NCBI RefSeq assembly: GCF_014529945.1
Contig: NZ_JACVFB010000005.1
Coordinates: forward strand, 310,001 to 374,000
DNA length: 64,000 nucleotides
Direction: 5' to 3'
Origin: Chitinophaga varians
GTDB lineage: Bacteria > Bacteroidota > Bacteroidia > Chitinophagales > Chitinophagaceae
Positions within the stretch are counted from its first letter, which is position 1; each line of letters starts with the position of its first letter. The position numbers were made by a program, and so were the translations under genes. Below the pieces are notes generated by a model that saw only the letters and a list, made by a program, of their open reading frames with translations, made no database searches and had not been told where the DNA came from. Below, piece by piece: positions 41,517 to 52,400 of this stretch.

Positions 41517-44369
41517 TTATCTGAGTAATGTTACGTTGCCTTTCAGGCGGAAAAATTCGTTGGCGTCGCAATAAGCTTCCACGAAGTAAATATATACGTC
41601 TGACCCCTGTGGCTGCCCGTTGAAGGTGCCATTCCAGCCGGCATTGACATCTTCCACCTGAATATTTTCCCGATGGAACACTTCCTGTCCGAGGCGGTTA
41701 AAGACGCGGAACGACTTCACCAGGCTGATGCCTTTACCGCGCAGGTAAAAGATATCGTTCACACCGTCCCCGTTAGGGGTGAAAGTATTGGGAATGAATA
41801 TCAGGTCGGTATTGCAGACGAGATCGATTTTTACCACGTCACTCTTCGTACATCCGTATTGGTTAGTTCCTGTAATCGCGTAAGAGATAGATTTCCTGAC
41901 CGCCGCACTGGTAAAGGGCGACGTTGGATTGTCGAGGTAATCTGCGGGTGACCATTGCCATTTCACGATATCGGCGCTGCCATTGGCCATGAGGCGGACA
42001 ACATCTCCTGCCATCACGGTCTGGTCGTTGCCGGCGCTGATAGTGGGCACCTGTTTTACAGACACTTTAACAGATAGCGGCGCGCTCATGGGGCACAAGG
42101 CGTCGTTGGTGCCGGTTACCTGATAGGTAATATCTGCAATAGGCGTAGAAACCGGATTAGCGATGGTGTTGTTGGTCAGGCCGGTTACCGGCGTCCAGTT
42201 GTAGATGGCAGCACCGCTGGCTTTCAGCTGAACAGAAGAGCCATAGCAGGCGATCGTGTCTTTGCTGACAGTGAGATTTACTTTGGGTACCACAGCAATA
42301 TCGGTGGAATCCCTTGTCGTGCAACCGTATACGTTAGACGCTTCCACGAGATAGCGGGTGTTGGTCACCGGAGAAGCTACCGGGTCAGGGCAGTATACAC
42401 AGCTAAGGCTGGCAGCGTTGAACCATTGCACAGTGCCATCGGACTGGGCATGCAGGGTAACGTTGCTTCCTTCGCATATTTTGGGCTGCGCAGCAGAGGC
42501 GCGGACAAAAGGTGTTGCATTGATGTTGATATCTTTTGTCACAGAGTCCTGGCAGTTGCGCGCATCGGTGATAACCAGTTTCACCGGATATCCGCCGGAG
42601 GCGGAATAAGTGGTGGCAGGCGGTGTTTGCGCGGAAGACACTTTACCATTGCCAAAGTCCCATTGCCAGCCGGCAATAGGGATGTTCGGCGAAGGGGTGG
42701 AGTTATTGGCAAAAGAAACCGGTTGCCCTGCACAGGTAGTTGATGCAATAGTAAAATCTGCCTGTGGCGCCAGAATGTTGATATTATCCGTTTTGGTAAC
42801 CACATCGTCGCAGTAGGCCGGGTCTTTATAACGGATGGTCAGCTGGTCGGTGAAAATGCCGGCGGTGGCCCATGTTTTCACAAACCGCTGATCGGTGGTG
42901 GTATAGGTGGAACCGTCGCCAAACTGCCAGGTGTAATCGGCCACCAGGTTAACGGGCACGTTCAGTACCTCGTAGGTAGCTTTACTGCCGCGGCAGATGC
43001 TGCTCACGCCGGCAGAAAAGTCCGCCTTGAAATAATATGCCGTCTGATAGCTGCTATGGCTGCAGTTGCTGCCATTATCGCTGATGGTCAGGCGTACGGT
43101 GTATTTGTCCGGCGTGGTGTAGGCGTGGGTAGCATTCAGACCGGTAGTCACCGGGGTGTTATCTCCAAAGTCCCACTGGTAGGTGGTGGTGGGAGTAGTG
43201 CCGGTAGAAGTGTTGGTGAAAATAAATTTGCTCTTATCGTTGCAATCCCTGGTAACGGTGAACTGTGATACCGGGCCTGTGATGTTGACCATGACCGGAG
43301 CTGCCGGTGTATAACAGCCGTTGCTGCCGGCTTTCATATTGATGGTGATAATACCGTTAGTGGTAAAGCCGTGGCGGATATCGTTGGTAAATACTTCTTC
43401 TTTGGTGCCGTCGCCATAATCCCAGCTGTAGCTGTCAGCATATTTGGCGTTGGCCAGCAGCCTTACGGGCGCTCCCACGCAGGCACTGGCGGGCGTAGCG
43501 GTGAAACTCACTTCCGAGGGAGGGTTGCCGGTGCGTACGTGTTTGTCGAATGTCTTGCTGATCTCACAGCCGCCATTGGTGCGGACGGTCAACACTACAT
43601 TGTAGGTGCCGGTTTGCACATAGGCATGGGAGGCCGTGCCGGCGGTGGTGGTGGCAGAGCCGCCGTCGCCAAACGTCCATTTCCATTCGGCCACAGGATC
43701 ATTGAGGTCGTTGGTGGAGGTGGCATTGAATGTAGCGGTATAAGGCACGCAACCGCTCACCGGAGCGTCTATGGATATTTGTGGCTGGGAGATGGTGATG
43801 TAGGCCGCTTTTTTCAACACAGACTGGCAACCGTTGCTATTGGTAACCGTGAGGGTGACATCGTACTTGCCTGCTTTCGTATAGGCATGTGAAATAAATG
43901 CGTTGCTGGTGGTAACAGGAGCCGTGCCGTCGCCAAAGTCCCAGATACGGGCCATAGCATTAGGAGTGGCATCTGTAAAGTTGGCGGTATAGAGCTTGCA
44001 GCTGTTGGTCACATCAGCGCTGAAAGCTACCTGAGGGGTAGCTCCCACCTCAAAGGTGCGGTAATAGGTGCTGGTGCCGTTGGCGAAAGTGGCTACCAGC
44101 GTCACTTTTTTAGGCCCCGGCGCCGTATAGGTGATCTGTGGATCGACGTCGTGAGAGGTCCTGCCGTCGCCGAAATCCCAGCTGTAGGCGGTGGGACTGC
44201 CGGTACTGTTGTTTTTAAACGTGAGTGTAACCGGATTGCATAATGTAGCCGGTGAGGAGGTATAGGAAAAGTCGGCCTGCTGTGCCAGCAAATAGTTGCC
44301 CGGCACGAGGAACATCAAAAGCAATACGATGCTCAGACATTTAACCTGGTGGTATTTCAGAGGATACAT
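41517..44369 (-). CDS. T9SS type B cargo protein with tandem PKD domains (950 aa)
   Basis: The signal peptide (about 1-29, ending YLLAQ) is followed by about seven PKD domains marked by WDFGDGR, WDFGDGT, WTFGDGG, WDYGDGT, WDFGDNT, WQFGDGS and WDFGNGK. Three Ig/PKD-like domains follow without that motif (WFNAAS, WTPVTG, WQWSPAD). The type B sorting domain (IPNTFTPNGDGVNDIFYL ... GNVTLLR) ends the protein. Cys residues recur near the start of each domain, suggesting one disulfide per domain. It is likely a surface adhesin or gliding-type filament. Third cargo gene of the operon. Confidence 0.88.
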   Translation of the reverse strand: MYPLKYHQVKCLSIVLLLMFLVPGNYLLAQQADFSYTSSPATLCNPVTLTFKNNSTGSPTAYSWDFGDGRTSHDVDPQITYTAPGPKKVTLVATFANGTSTYYRTFEVGATPQVAFSADVTNSCKLYTANFTDATPNAMARIWDFGDGTAPVTTSNAFISHAYTKAGKYDVTLTVTNSNGCQSVLKKAAYITISQPQISIDAPVSGCVPYTATFNATSTNDLNDPVAEWKWTFGDGGSATTTAGTASHAYVQTGTYNVVLTVRTNGGCEISKTFDKHVRTGNPPSEVSFTATPASACVGAPVRLLANAKYADSYSWDYGDGTKEEVFTNDIRHGFTTNGIITINMKAGSNGCYTPAAPVMVNITGPVSQFTVTRDCNDKSKFIFTNTSTGTTPTTTYQWDFGDNTPVTTGLNATHAYTTPDKYTVRLTISDNGSNCSHSSYQTAYYFKADFSAGVSSICRGSKATYEVLNVPVNLVADYTWQFGDGSTYTTTDQRFVKTWATAGIFTDQLTIRYKDPAYCDDVVTKTDNINILAPQADFTIASTTCAGQPVSFANNSTPSPNIPIAGWQWDFGNGKVSSAQTPPATTYSASGGYPVKLVITDARNCQDSVTKDININATPFVRASAAQPKICEGSNVTLHAQSDGTVQWFNAASLSCVYCPDPVASPVTNTRYLVEASNVYGCTTRDSTDIAVVPKVNLTVSKDTIACYGSSVQLKASGAAIYNWTPVTGLTNNTIANPVSTPIADITYQVTGTNDALCPMSAPLSVKVSVKQVPTISAGNDQTVMAGDVVRLMANGSADIVKWQWSPADYLDNPTSPFTSAAVRKSISYAITGTNQYGCTKSDVVKIDLVCNTDLIFIPNTFTPNGDGVNDIFYLRGKGISLVKSFRVFNRLGQEVFHRENIQVEDVNAGWNGTFNGQPQGSDVYIYFVEAYCDANEFFRLKGNVTLLR

Positions 44370-44477
44370 ACCACAAATTAACTAAAAATATTATATATGT
44401 AATTTATTAATTTAAGCTTTTTTGAATTATTTCCTGTCTTTTGGCTGTCTGTGCGGCGTTGTAGCGGTCTAAACCGG

Positions 44478-47400
44478 TTACCGGAGCAGCGTGATATTTC
44501 CTTTCAAAATGGTTGATTCACCGTTGTCACAAATAATTTCTGCATAGTAGATGAACACGTCCGGGTTGAGCAGGACTCCTTTGTAACGTCCGTCCCATCC
44601 GGCGGAAACGTCATCGGTGGCCAGGCCGAAGCGTTCAAACATCACCTGTCCCAGGCGATTATAGATCCTGAAAACGCGCACGCTCTGCAAACCGGTTCCC
44701 CGGATGTAGAAAACATCGTTCATTCCGTCCCCGTTAGGAGAAAAAGTATTGGGAATGAAGATGTTGGCCCCATTACAAAGGGTGGTGATGTGGATATCAT
44801 CCCCGGCAATGCAGCCGTATTGGTTCATCACGCTGATATGGTAGGTAATAGACGATTTGGGAATAGCCACCGGTGTCAGACAGTCGTTACAGCTCAGGCC
44901 TGTAGCAGGTTGCCATACTATACCGGTGATATCGCTGCTTCCTTTAGCGGTAATGGGCACTTTGGTGCCGGTAGACACTACCACGTCGGGTCCGGCATCT
45001 ATCTGTGGCAACGGATTTACCGTGACGGTGGCAGAGGCGGTATCCGTGAAGCATCCTGCCTGATCAAATCCTACTACCTGGTAGGTGATGGTGCGGGACG
45101 GACTGGCAATAGGTTCGGCTATATCGGGGTGGTCCAGTCCTTCGGTAGGAGACCATTGATACCGGAAGGCACCGCCAGTCTGCATTTGTATGCTTTTCCC
45201 GAAACAGATACGGGCATCCAGCACAAACATTTTGAATGGCTGTATCACACTGACGGCGACAGAGGCTTCATTTTTACAACCGAATTCGCTGACTGCTTTC
45301 ACCGTATAGGTGGTATCCTGGTCTGGTTTTACCACCGGTGTTTTGCTGGTGGCGCTGGAGATATTGTACGGCGTCCAGCTGACTGTGGCAGCAGGGTCGG
45401 TATTAGCAGACAGTTGGAGGGCGGCACCCTTACAGATAGTGGCTGTTGCCGGTGTAGGACGGAGGTTGGGCGCCGGATGAACAACGATATTGGTATTGGC
45501 CATTCCTGGGCATGATCCATCTGCATTGGTAATGGTGAGTGTCACCGGCGTAATACCAACAGTATTAAAGTTGATGTCTGGTGGACTGGGGACATTGAAT
45601 TGCTGGCCATCGCCCAGTTGCCATTTCCACAGCGTGCCGGGCAGGTTCCTGTTGTCTGTGCCGCGAAGTTGTACCGTGCCGGCCACGCACAATTCCGGGA
45701 TAGGCGTAATGATGGGTTGCGGTTGTGTAGGGACCAATACAGGCAATGTTTTGCTGTCTTTGCAACCGTAGTTGCTCGTCATTTCAAGCGTTACCTGATA
45801 GGTGCCGGTGTTGGCATAAGTAAATGCGCCATCTGTATTCGTGGAAGTGCTGCCATCGCTATAGGTCCATTTGCTGCTGTAAGGGAGATGGAGTAAATCG
45901 TTGGTAACGGAAGTGCTGGTGTTTTTAAACGAGACGTTTCCTCCGCCGCAGGCAGCGCTGTTGTCTACAGTGAAATTGGCCGTCATTTTATCTGCCACGA
46001 TCTTGTAATTGCCGTCAGCTTTCACGGCGCAGCCTCTGTTGTCTACTAATGAAACGCGCGGGGTATAGATGCCGGGCTGGGTATAGGTATGTGGGGGTGC
46101 TGTTGGTGTTGGTGTAGTGAGTACAATGCCATCGTCGAAGTCCCATTGGTAGGTGACGGTTTTATTGGCCGTTGCTGTCATCGTTACCGGTAGCGGGACA
46201 CAGCCATTCACAGGGGTAGCGGTAAATGACCCCACCGGGCCTTCTACTATCAGTGGCACCGTTTTGACGGACGAACAGTTGCCATCTGCATAAACGGTGA
46301 GGGTAACATTGTATGTTCCCGGTTTGACATAGATGTGCGCACCGGGATCGTTTTGGGCGGAAGTGCTGTTGTCGCCGAAATCCCATACTGACCTGGTAAA
46401 GCCGCTGGAAGTATTCGTAAACTGTACCTTCACCGGCGGACAGAGTTCCTGGATAGACGGAAAGGTGAAATCCGCTATCGGATTGGGCACCTGTAACACA
46501 CCGGCCTTACTGACCTGGTCCGTACAACCTATACGGGATGTTACTTTCAGGGTAACGGTATAAGTACCGGGAGCGCTATAGGTTTTCACCGGATTAGCGC
46601 CTGTGCCGGTGGTGTTGTCGCCGAAATCCCATACATAGTCTACAATGTCGCCGGTTGACTTGCTGGTAAAGGTGATAGGGCTGTTTTTACAGGCTACGCC
46701 TGACTGAAGGGAGAAGTCCGCTTTAATAACTTCCACATTCACTGTTTGCTGCATTTTTGTTTGGCAGCCATATTGATCGGTAGCCGTCAGCGTGACGACG
46801 TAAGCATTAAAATCCGTGTATCGGTGCGTTGTCTGTAAAGGTTGTGTGGTGCTGCTTTCCTCCGGGCTGCCATCACCGAAGTTCCATGTCCAGTTGACGA
46901 TGCTGTTGCCGGCATCAATGGTCGATTTATCCGCAAAAGTAAGCAGGTTGTTTTTGCAGGGTTGCCCGGTGACCGTGAAATTGGTCATGGCGCCGTGTAC
47001 GGTGATGGTTACAGGCGTGGCAATCCGTTTACATCTGTTGGAATCGCCGAGGGTGAGCTGAATCACATAGGTGCCGGACTGTTGGTAGGTATGCGATAGT
47101 CCTTTCGCAGGATCAATATCGGTGCCTGCGAGTTCCAGTATTGTCCCATCTCCCCAATCCCAGAAATAGTATCTGATATTAGCAGGATTCACCGGCCCTA
47201 TGCCCACATGCAGTGATTTGCCAAGACATATCTGAGTGGTGTCTGGTAGTAATACCGGCTTTTCATCGATGATATAGATGTCGGTAGACGTTGTTGATTT
47301 ACAGACACCGTCGTATATCGTCAGGGTGACGGTTTTTTTGCCGGGAGTGGTATACCGGAAATCCGGACTTTGTAGTGTAGATGTGGCGCCATCCTCGCCG

Positions 47401-49331
47401 AAATTCCAGAGCCATTGCTTCTGGGCTACCGGCTCCGGCCCAAAACTGGATTGATCGGTAAACTTCCGGTGGTAGAAGTCATCACAATCGGGCGTAGTGG
47501 TAAACTCTGCTTTGGGAGGCTGAATTTTGATATACCGGGATTTGACGAGCTGGCTGATACACCCGTTGTTATTAACGATCAGGCGAATATCGTGCAGGCC
47601 GGGCTCCGTAAACCGATGCGCCGGATTTTCTTCCGTACTGGAGCTGTGGTCCTGCGGGAATATCCACAGATAGGTTACGCCCGTTCCTTTGGGGGTGGAG
47701 AGGTTCGTGAATTGTACCGGCTCCATAGGACAGGATTGCAGCGGTGACGCCGTGAAGTCGATGACTGGCGGCGTGCCCACGCGGAAAGCAACGGTAGCAT
47801 TCACCACACAGCCCAGAGCCGATTTTGCCCGGAGGGCAACCGTATAAGTGCCTTGTTGTGTATAGGTATGGGAGGGGTTGGACAAAGTAGAAGTGGTACC
47901 ATCGCCAAAATCCCATTGATAGTCTGTGATGGCTTCCGTGGGATTAAGGCTGCCGGTAAAGCTCACGTTATAGGGAATACACCCTGAGTCGCCTGAGGGT
48001 GTAATGGTAAGCGCCGGCAGTGAAATGTTGATGTAATTGGTACGGGTCACGGTAGTGGCGCAACCTACACTGTTGGCAGCTGTCAGCGTCACGGAAAAAG
48101 TACCGCTGCTGTTATAGGTGTGGAAGGGATCTTTTGCGGTAGCGGTAGTACCATCACCAAAATCCCATTGCCAGGAGTCGGCATACTGTGATTGTGCCTG
48201 AAAGGATGTTGTAAAAGGCGCCATACAGCCACGCAGGGGGGTAGCGATCGGGTCTATGACCGGACGGGGATCAATCACCACTGGCTGTTGAATTTCCCGG
48301 GAACAGCTACCAAACGTGAGTGCCATTTTCACAGTATAGGACCCTGGCGCACCGACAATAAAATGAGCGGTCGTTCCACTGGCAGTAGTGCCATCCGGCA
48401 GTGTCCAGGTGATATTGTCCGGTGTTGGCGTGGTGGTGCTGGTCAGTGTTACCTGATCGCCGGGGCATTTTGTTTGCGCTGAAAACCCCGGAACAATTCT
48501 CTGGATGATGATGTAGTCTTTTTTCTGCAGGGGTGTTGCACAGCTGTTGGGCGTTGTTGGTATCAGTGTTACAGTGTAACTGCCTTCTGCCGTATAGGTA
48601 TGGCTGGCATCGGTACCCGTGGTGCCGTCACCGTAGTCCCATGTATACGAAATGGGCGTACCGCTATTATTGGTGGTCGTATTTTGGAACGTGACGGTGA
48701 ATGGGGCAGAACAACTTTTGGTCTGGTCTGCCGTAAAAGATAACACGGGTATTTCTTTCACGGTGATGCTTACCGGATTGCCGGAGGCTTTGCAGCCCTG
48801 ACTATTGGTGACCAGACTGATGACGTTATAAGTGCCCGGGGATGTGAACTGGTGGGTAACCGTTGTCCCCTGGTCAGCGGCGCCATCACCGAAGTTCCAG
48901 AGAATGTTGGCAATAGTGGTTCCCTGGCCGGGGTCAGATTGATCCGTAAAATGAGCAGTCAAAGGTGCACACCCGGTGGTATTGTCCACGGTAAACGAAA
49001 CCTGTGGATTGTTAAAGACGTTAATGTCTACTGATTTGACTATTTGAGTTGTCGGATATTTAACGGTTAAGGTAACGTGATAGGTACCTGGTGTGGTGAA
49101 TATCCTGGAGGGTGACAGGTTGCCGGTTACCTTCGCGCCTACACCAAAATCCCATTCTATGCTGGTATAACCCGGATCGGCTTTGCCGTTGAAATTCACC
49201 GTTAGCGGAGCGCAACCACTGGTTTTATCGGTAAGGATCTGCACACTTTGCGCTAACAGCGCGCTGGTCGGGACCAGCGGGATGAGGAAAGTGCTGAGAA
49301 GCACCATGAGGGGTATACTCGTGTTTTTCAT
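44478..49331 (-). CDS. Giant T9SS type B PKD cargo protein (1617 aa)
   Basis: After a signal peptide (about 1-27, ending LLAQS) I count about 15 PKD-type domains. Most are marked by W(D/N)(F/Y/W)GDG; variants are TWTLPDG, LWIFPQD and WTYSDG. Three further domains carry SWTPYN, RYQWSPTEG and VWQPATG. The C-terminal type B sorting domain reads IPNTFSPNGDGMNDVFYI ... GNITLLR. It is collinear from end to end with the upstream 1611-residue protein, so the pair arose by whole-gene duplication. Surface adhesin role inferred; ligand unknown. Confidence 0.88.
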   Translation of the reverse strand: MKNTSIPLMVLLSTFLIPLVPTSALLAQSVQILTDKTSGCAPLTVNFNGKADPGYTSIEWDFGVGAKVTGNLSPSRIFTTPGTYHVTLTVKYPTTQIVKSVDINVFNNPQVSFTVDNTTGCAPLTAHFTDQSDPGQGTTIANILWNFGDGAADQGTTVTHQFTSPGTYNVISLVTNSQGCKASGNPVSITVKEIPVLSFTADQTKSCSAPFTVTFQNTTTNNSGTPISYTWDYGDGTTGTDASHTYTAEGSYTVTLIPTTPNSCATPLQKKDYIIIQRIVPGFSAQTKCPGDQVTLTSTTTPTPDNITWTLPDGTTASGTTAHFIVGAPGSYTVKMALTFGSCSREIQQPVVIDPRPVIDPIATPLRGCMAPFTTSFQAQSQYADSWQWDFGDGTTATAKDPFHTYNSSGTFSVTLTAANSVGCATTVTRTNYINISLPALTITPSGDSGCIPYNVSFTGSLNPTEAITDYQWDFGDGTTSTLSNPSHTYTQQGTYTVALRAKSALGCVVNATVAFRVGTPPVIDFTASPLQSCPMEPVQFTNLSTPKGTGVTYLWIFPQDHSSSTEENPAHRFTEPGLHDIRLIVNNNGCISQLVKSRYIKIQPPKAEFTTTPDCDDFYHRKFTDQSSFGPEPVAQKQWLWNFGEDGATSTLQSPDFRYTTPGKKTVTLTIYDGVCKSTTSTDIYIIDEKPVLLPDTTQICLGKSLHVGIGPVNPANIRYYFWDWGDGTILELAGTDIDPAKGLSHTYQQSGTYVIQLTLGDSNRCKRIATPVTITVHGAMTNFTVTGQPCKNNLLTFADKSTIDAGNSIVNWTWNFGDGSPEESSTTQPLQTTHRYTDFNAYVVTLTATDQYGCQTKMQQTVNVEVIKADFSLQSGVACKNSPITFTSKSTGDIVDYVWDFGDNTTGTGANPVKTYSAPGTYTVTLKVTSRIGCTDQVSKAGVLQVPNPIADFTFPSIQELCPPVKVQFTNTSSGFTRSVWDFGDNSTSAQNDPGAHIYVKPGTYNVTLTVYADGNCSSVKTVPLIVEGPVGSFTATPVNGCVPLPVTMTATANKTVTYQWDFDDGIVLTTPTPTAPPHTYTQPGIYTPRVSLVDNRGCAVKADGNYKIVADKMTANFTVDNSAACGGGNVSFKNTSTSVTNDLLHLPYSSKWTYSDGSTSTNTDGAFTYANTGTYQVTLEMTSNYGCKDSKTLPVLVPTQPQPIITPIPELCVAGTVQLRGTDNRNLPGTLWKWQLGDGQQFNVPSPPDINFNTVGITPVTLTITNADGSCPGMANTNIVVHPAPNLRPTPATATICKGAALQLSANTDPAATVSWTPYNISSATSKTPVVKPDQDTTYTVKAVSEFGCKNEASVAVSVIQPFKMFVLDARICFGKSIQMQTGGAFRYQWSPTEGLDHPDIAEPIASPSRTITYQVVGFDQAGCFTDTASATVTVNPLPQIDAGPDVVVSTGTKVPITAKGSSDITGIVWQPATGLSCNDCLTPVAIPKSSITYHISVMNQYGCIAGDDIHITTLCNGANIFIPNTFSPNGDGMNDVFYIRGTGLQSVRVFRIYNRLGQVMFERFGLATDDVSAGWDGRYKGVLLNPDVFIYYAEIICDNGESTILKGNITLLR

Positions 49332-49422
49332 CGGGGCAGTAGGTGTCAGTCGGCTTAAGTACCATAGTCATAACGCCTACGCCCCTATTATAGTTCAAAG
49401 GACCAGATAACGGGATGGCCTG

Positions 49423-52400
49423 TTACCTGATCAGTGTCACGTTGCCCTTCATGATGATTGATTCTCCGCTGTCACAGATGACTTCTGCGTAATACACATA
49501 TACGTCCGGATTGAGCAAGGTGCCTTTGAAACGGCCATCCCAACCGAAGGAGGGATCATCGCCGGTGATACCGAAGCGTTCAAACATCACCTGGCCCCAA
49601 CGGTTGTAGATACGGAACACACGAACGGTCTGCATACCACGGCCACGGATATAGAAGACATCATTCATGCCATCGCCATTGGGCGAGAAGGTATTGGGAA
49701 TGAAGATATTACCCCCGTTGCAGATAGTTTTGATGTGGATATCATCGCTGGCGATGCAGCCGTAGCGGTTCATTACGGTGACGTGATAGATGGTGCTGCC
49801 TTTAGGCGTTACCACCGGAGCAAGGCAGGTGTTGCAGCTCAGGTTGTTGATAGGCGTCCATTCTACCTGCGTGATGTCGCTGCTGCCTACGGCGGGTATG
49901 GGTATAATGCTGCCGGCAGCAACTTCCATGTCCGGCCCGAGGTTGACCTGCGGCGATGGTTGTACCGTTACTTTGGCCAGCACGGTATCAGTAAAGCAAC
50001 CGATATCATCATATCCTACTACCTGGTAGTTGGTGGTGGTAGCCGGGGTGGCCACCGGGTCTGCAATATTGGCGTTGTCGAGGCCGGTGGTGGGTATCCA
50101 TTTATAACGATAGGCACCGCCTGACTGCATTTGTACACTTTTGCCGGCGCAGATGGTAGCGTCGAGTGCAAACATCCGGAAAGGTTGTATCACCGTAACG
50201 CGCACACTGCCAGTACTTTTACATCCAAACTCGCTGACGGCCTGTATGGTATAGACCATATCCTTGTCAGGTTTTACGGTAGGTGTTTTACTGGTGGCGC
50301 TGGAAATATTGTAAGGCGTCCAACTTACTGTGGCATTATCATCCGTATTGGCAAACAGTTGCAGTGAGGCGCCTTTACAGATGCTGGACTCCAGCGGCGT
50401 TGGTTGCAGGTTGGGAGCAGGATGTACCACGATGTTGGCGGTGGCACTAGCAGGACAGGAGCCATCCGCATTGGTGATCGTCAGTTTAACCGGCGTTACG
50501 CCAATGGTGTTGAAATCCATATCCGGTGGCGACGGTATGTCGAATTCCTGGCCATTGCCCAACTGCCATTTCCATTTGGTGGCCGGAAGGTTTTTGGTGT
50601 CGCTGCCACGCAGCTGTACTTTTCCTGCCACACATAACTCAGGGATGGCGGCAATAGCGGGCTGCGGCTGCGGTGGTATCACCACCGGCAGTGTTTTCTG
50701 GTCTTTACAACCGTAGTTACTGGTTATTTCCAATGTCACGTTGTAGTTGCCGGGCTGGGGATAATTAAAGGAGCCGTCTTTCCCGGTGCCGGTGTTGGTC
50801 GGTGTATAAGTCCATTTGCTGGCGAAAGGAAGTCCCAGCAGATCATTGGTCACAGCGGTGCTGGTGTTTTTGAACAACACATTACCACCACCACAGGCGG
50901 CACTGTTGTCTATCGTGAAATCAGCCACAGCATTGTCTGCCACTATCTTGTCGTCGCCTTCCGCTTTGACGGCACATCCTTTATCATCGATCAACGATAC
51001 CCGTGGGGTATAAATACCTGGTTTGGTGTAGGTATGTGCGGGGGCAACAGGGGCTGTTGTTTTTAATACGGTGCCATCATCAAAGTCCCACTGGAAATTA
51101 GTGGTTTTATTGGCAACGGCTGTAATGCTTACTGCCAGCGGCACGCAGCCGGTTGCCGGCGTAGCGGTAAAGGAGCCGTCAGGTCCTTCTATCGTAACAG
51201 GAATTGTTTTGCTGGCGGGACAATCACCTTCTGAATATACGGTCAGTTTAACGTTGTATGTTTTGGCGCGCACATAGATGTGATTACCAGGATCATTTTT
51301 GGAGGAGGTGCTGTTATCACCGAACTCCCAGAGGGACTTCACATAGTCGCTGGACTTGTTGGTAAACGGTACGGTTACCGGAGGACAAAGTTCCAGGTTG
51401 GGCGGAAACGAAAAGTCGGCTACGGGATCGGGTATACGAAGTGCCTGTTTTTTGGTGATCTGGTCGGTACATCCTTCCCGTGTGGTAATTTTCAGCGTAA
51501 CATCATAAGTGCCGGAAGCGGTGTAGGTCTTGGCCGGATTATCGCCGGTACCGGTAGTGTTATCCCCAAAGTCCCACGCATAGTCTACAACGCTGCCTGC
51601 GGACCTGCTGTTGAAATAGAACCGGCTGCCTTTGCACACCACGTTGGCCGGCTGGGAAAAATCAGCTTTCACGGCTTCGAGGTACACCTGCTGTTGCGCC
51701 GGAATGATACAGCCATATTGATCGGTGGTGGTGAGTGTTACTGTATAGGATTTGAAGTTGGTATAAGTGTGTTTGCTGTTGAGGGGCTGTATGTTGTTGC
51801 TTTCCACGGGACTGCCGTCGCCGAAATCCCATGTCCAGTTGACGATTTTGTTACCAGCATCGATGGTGGATTTATCGGTAAACGTAAGCTCATCTTTTAT
51901 ACATTTTCTGCCGGTAACAGTAAAATCTGCTACAGCACCATGTACATCCACTGTAACGGGAACGGCTGTACGTACGCAGCCATTTTTATCCACAATAGTG
52001 AGCTTGATGGTATAGGTGCCTGACTTCCGGTAAATATGAGACAGGCCTTTAGAGGGGTCCATCTCATAACCCATGAAGTACAGCTGCGTGTTATCGCCCC
52101 AATCCCATGCATAGGAGTTGATATTACCGGCAGTCAGCGGACCAAGGCTCACGTGCAATGATTTACCAATACATACCCATGGTACGTCCGGCATCAGTAC
52201 TGGTTTTTCATCTATAATGTTGATGTTGATGATGGTATCGGATTTACAAACGCCATTGTCTACACGTAGTTTTACCGTTTTGCTGCCGGTAGTGGTATAG
52301 TGGAATTCCGGGTTTTGCAGCGTAGAGGTGGCGCCGCCTTCTCCAAAATCCCAGAACCATTTTTTCTGTGGCGCCGGTTCAGGCCCGAAATCGGAGGCAT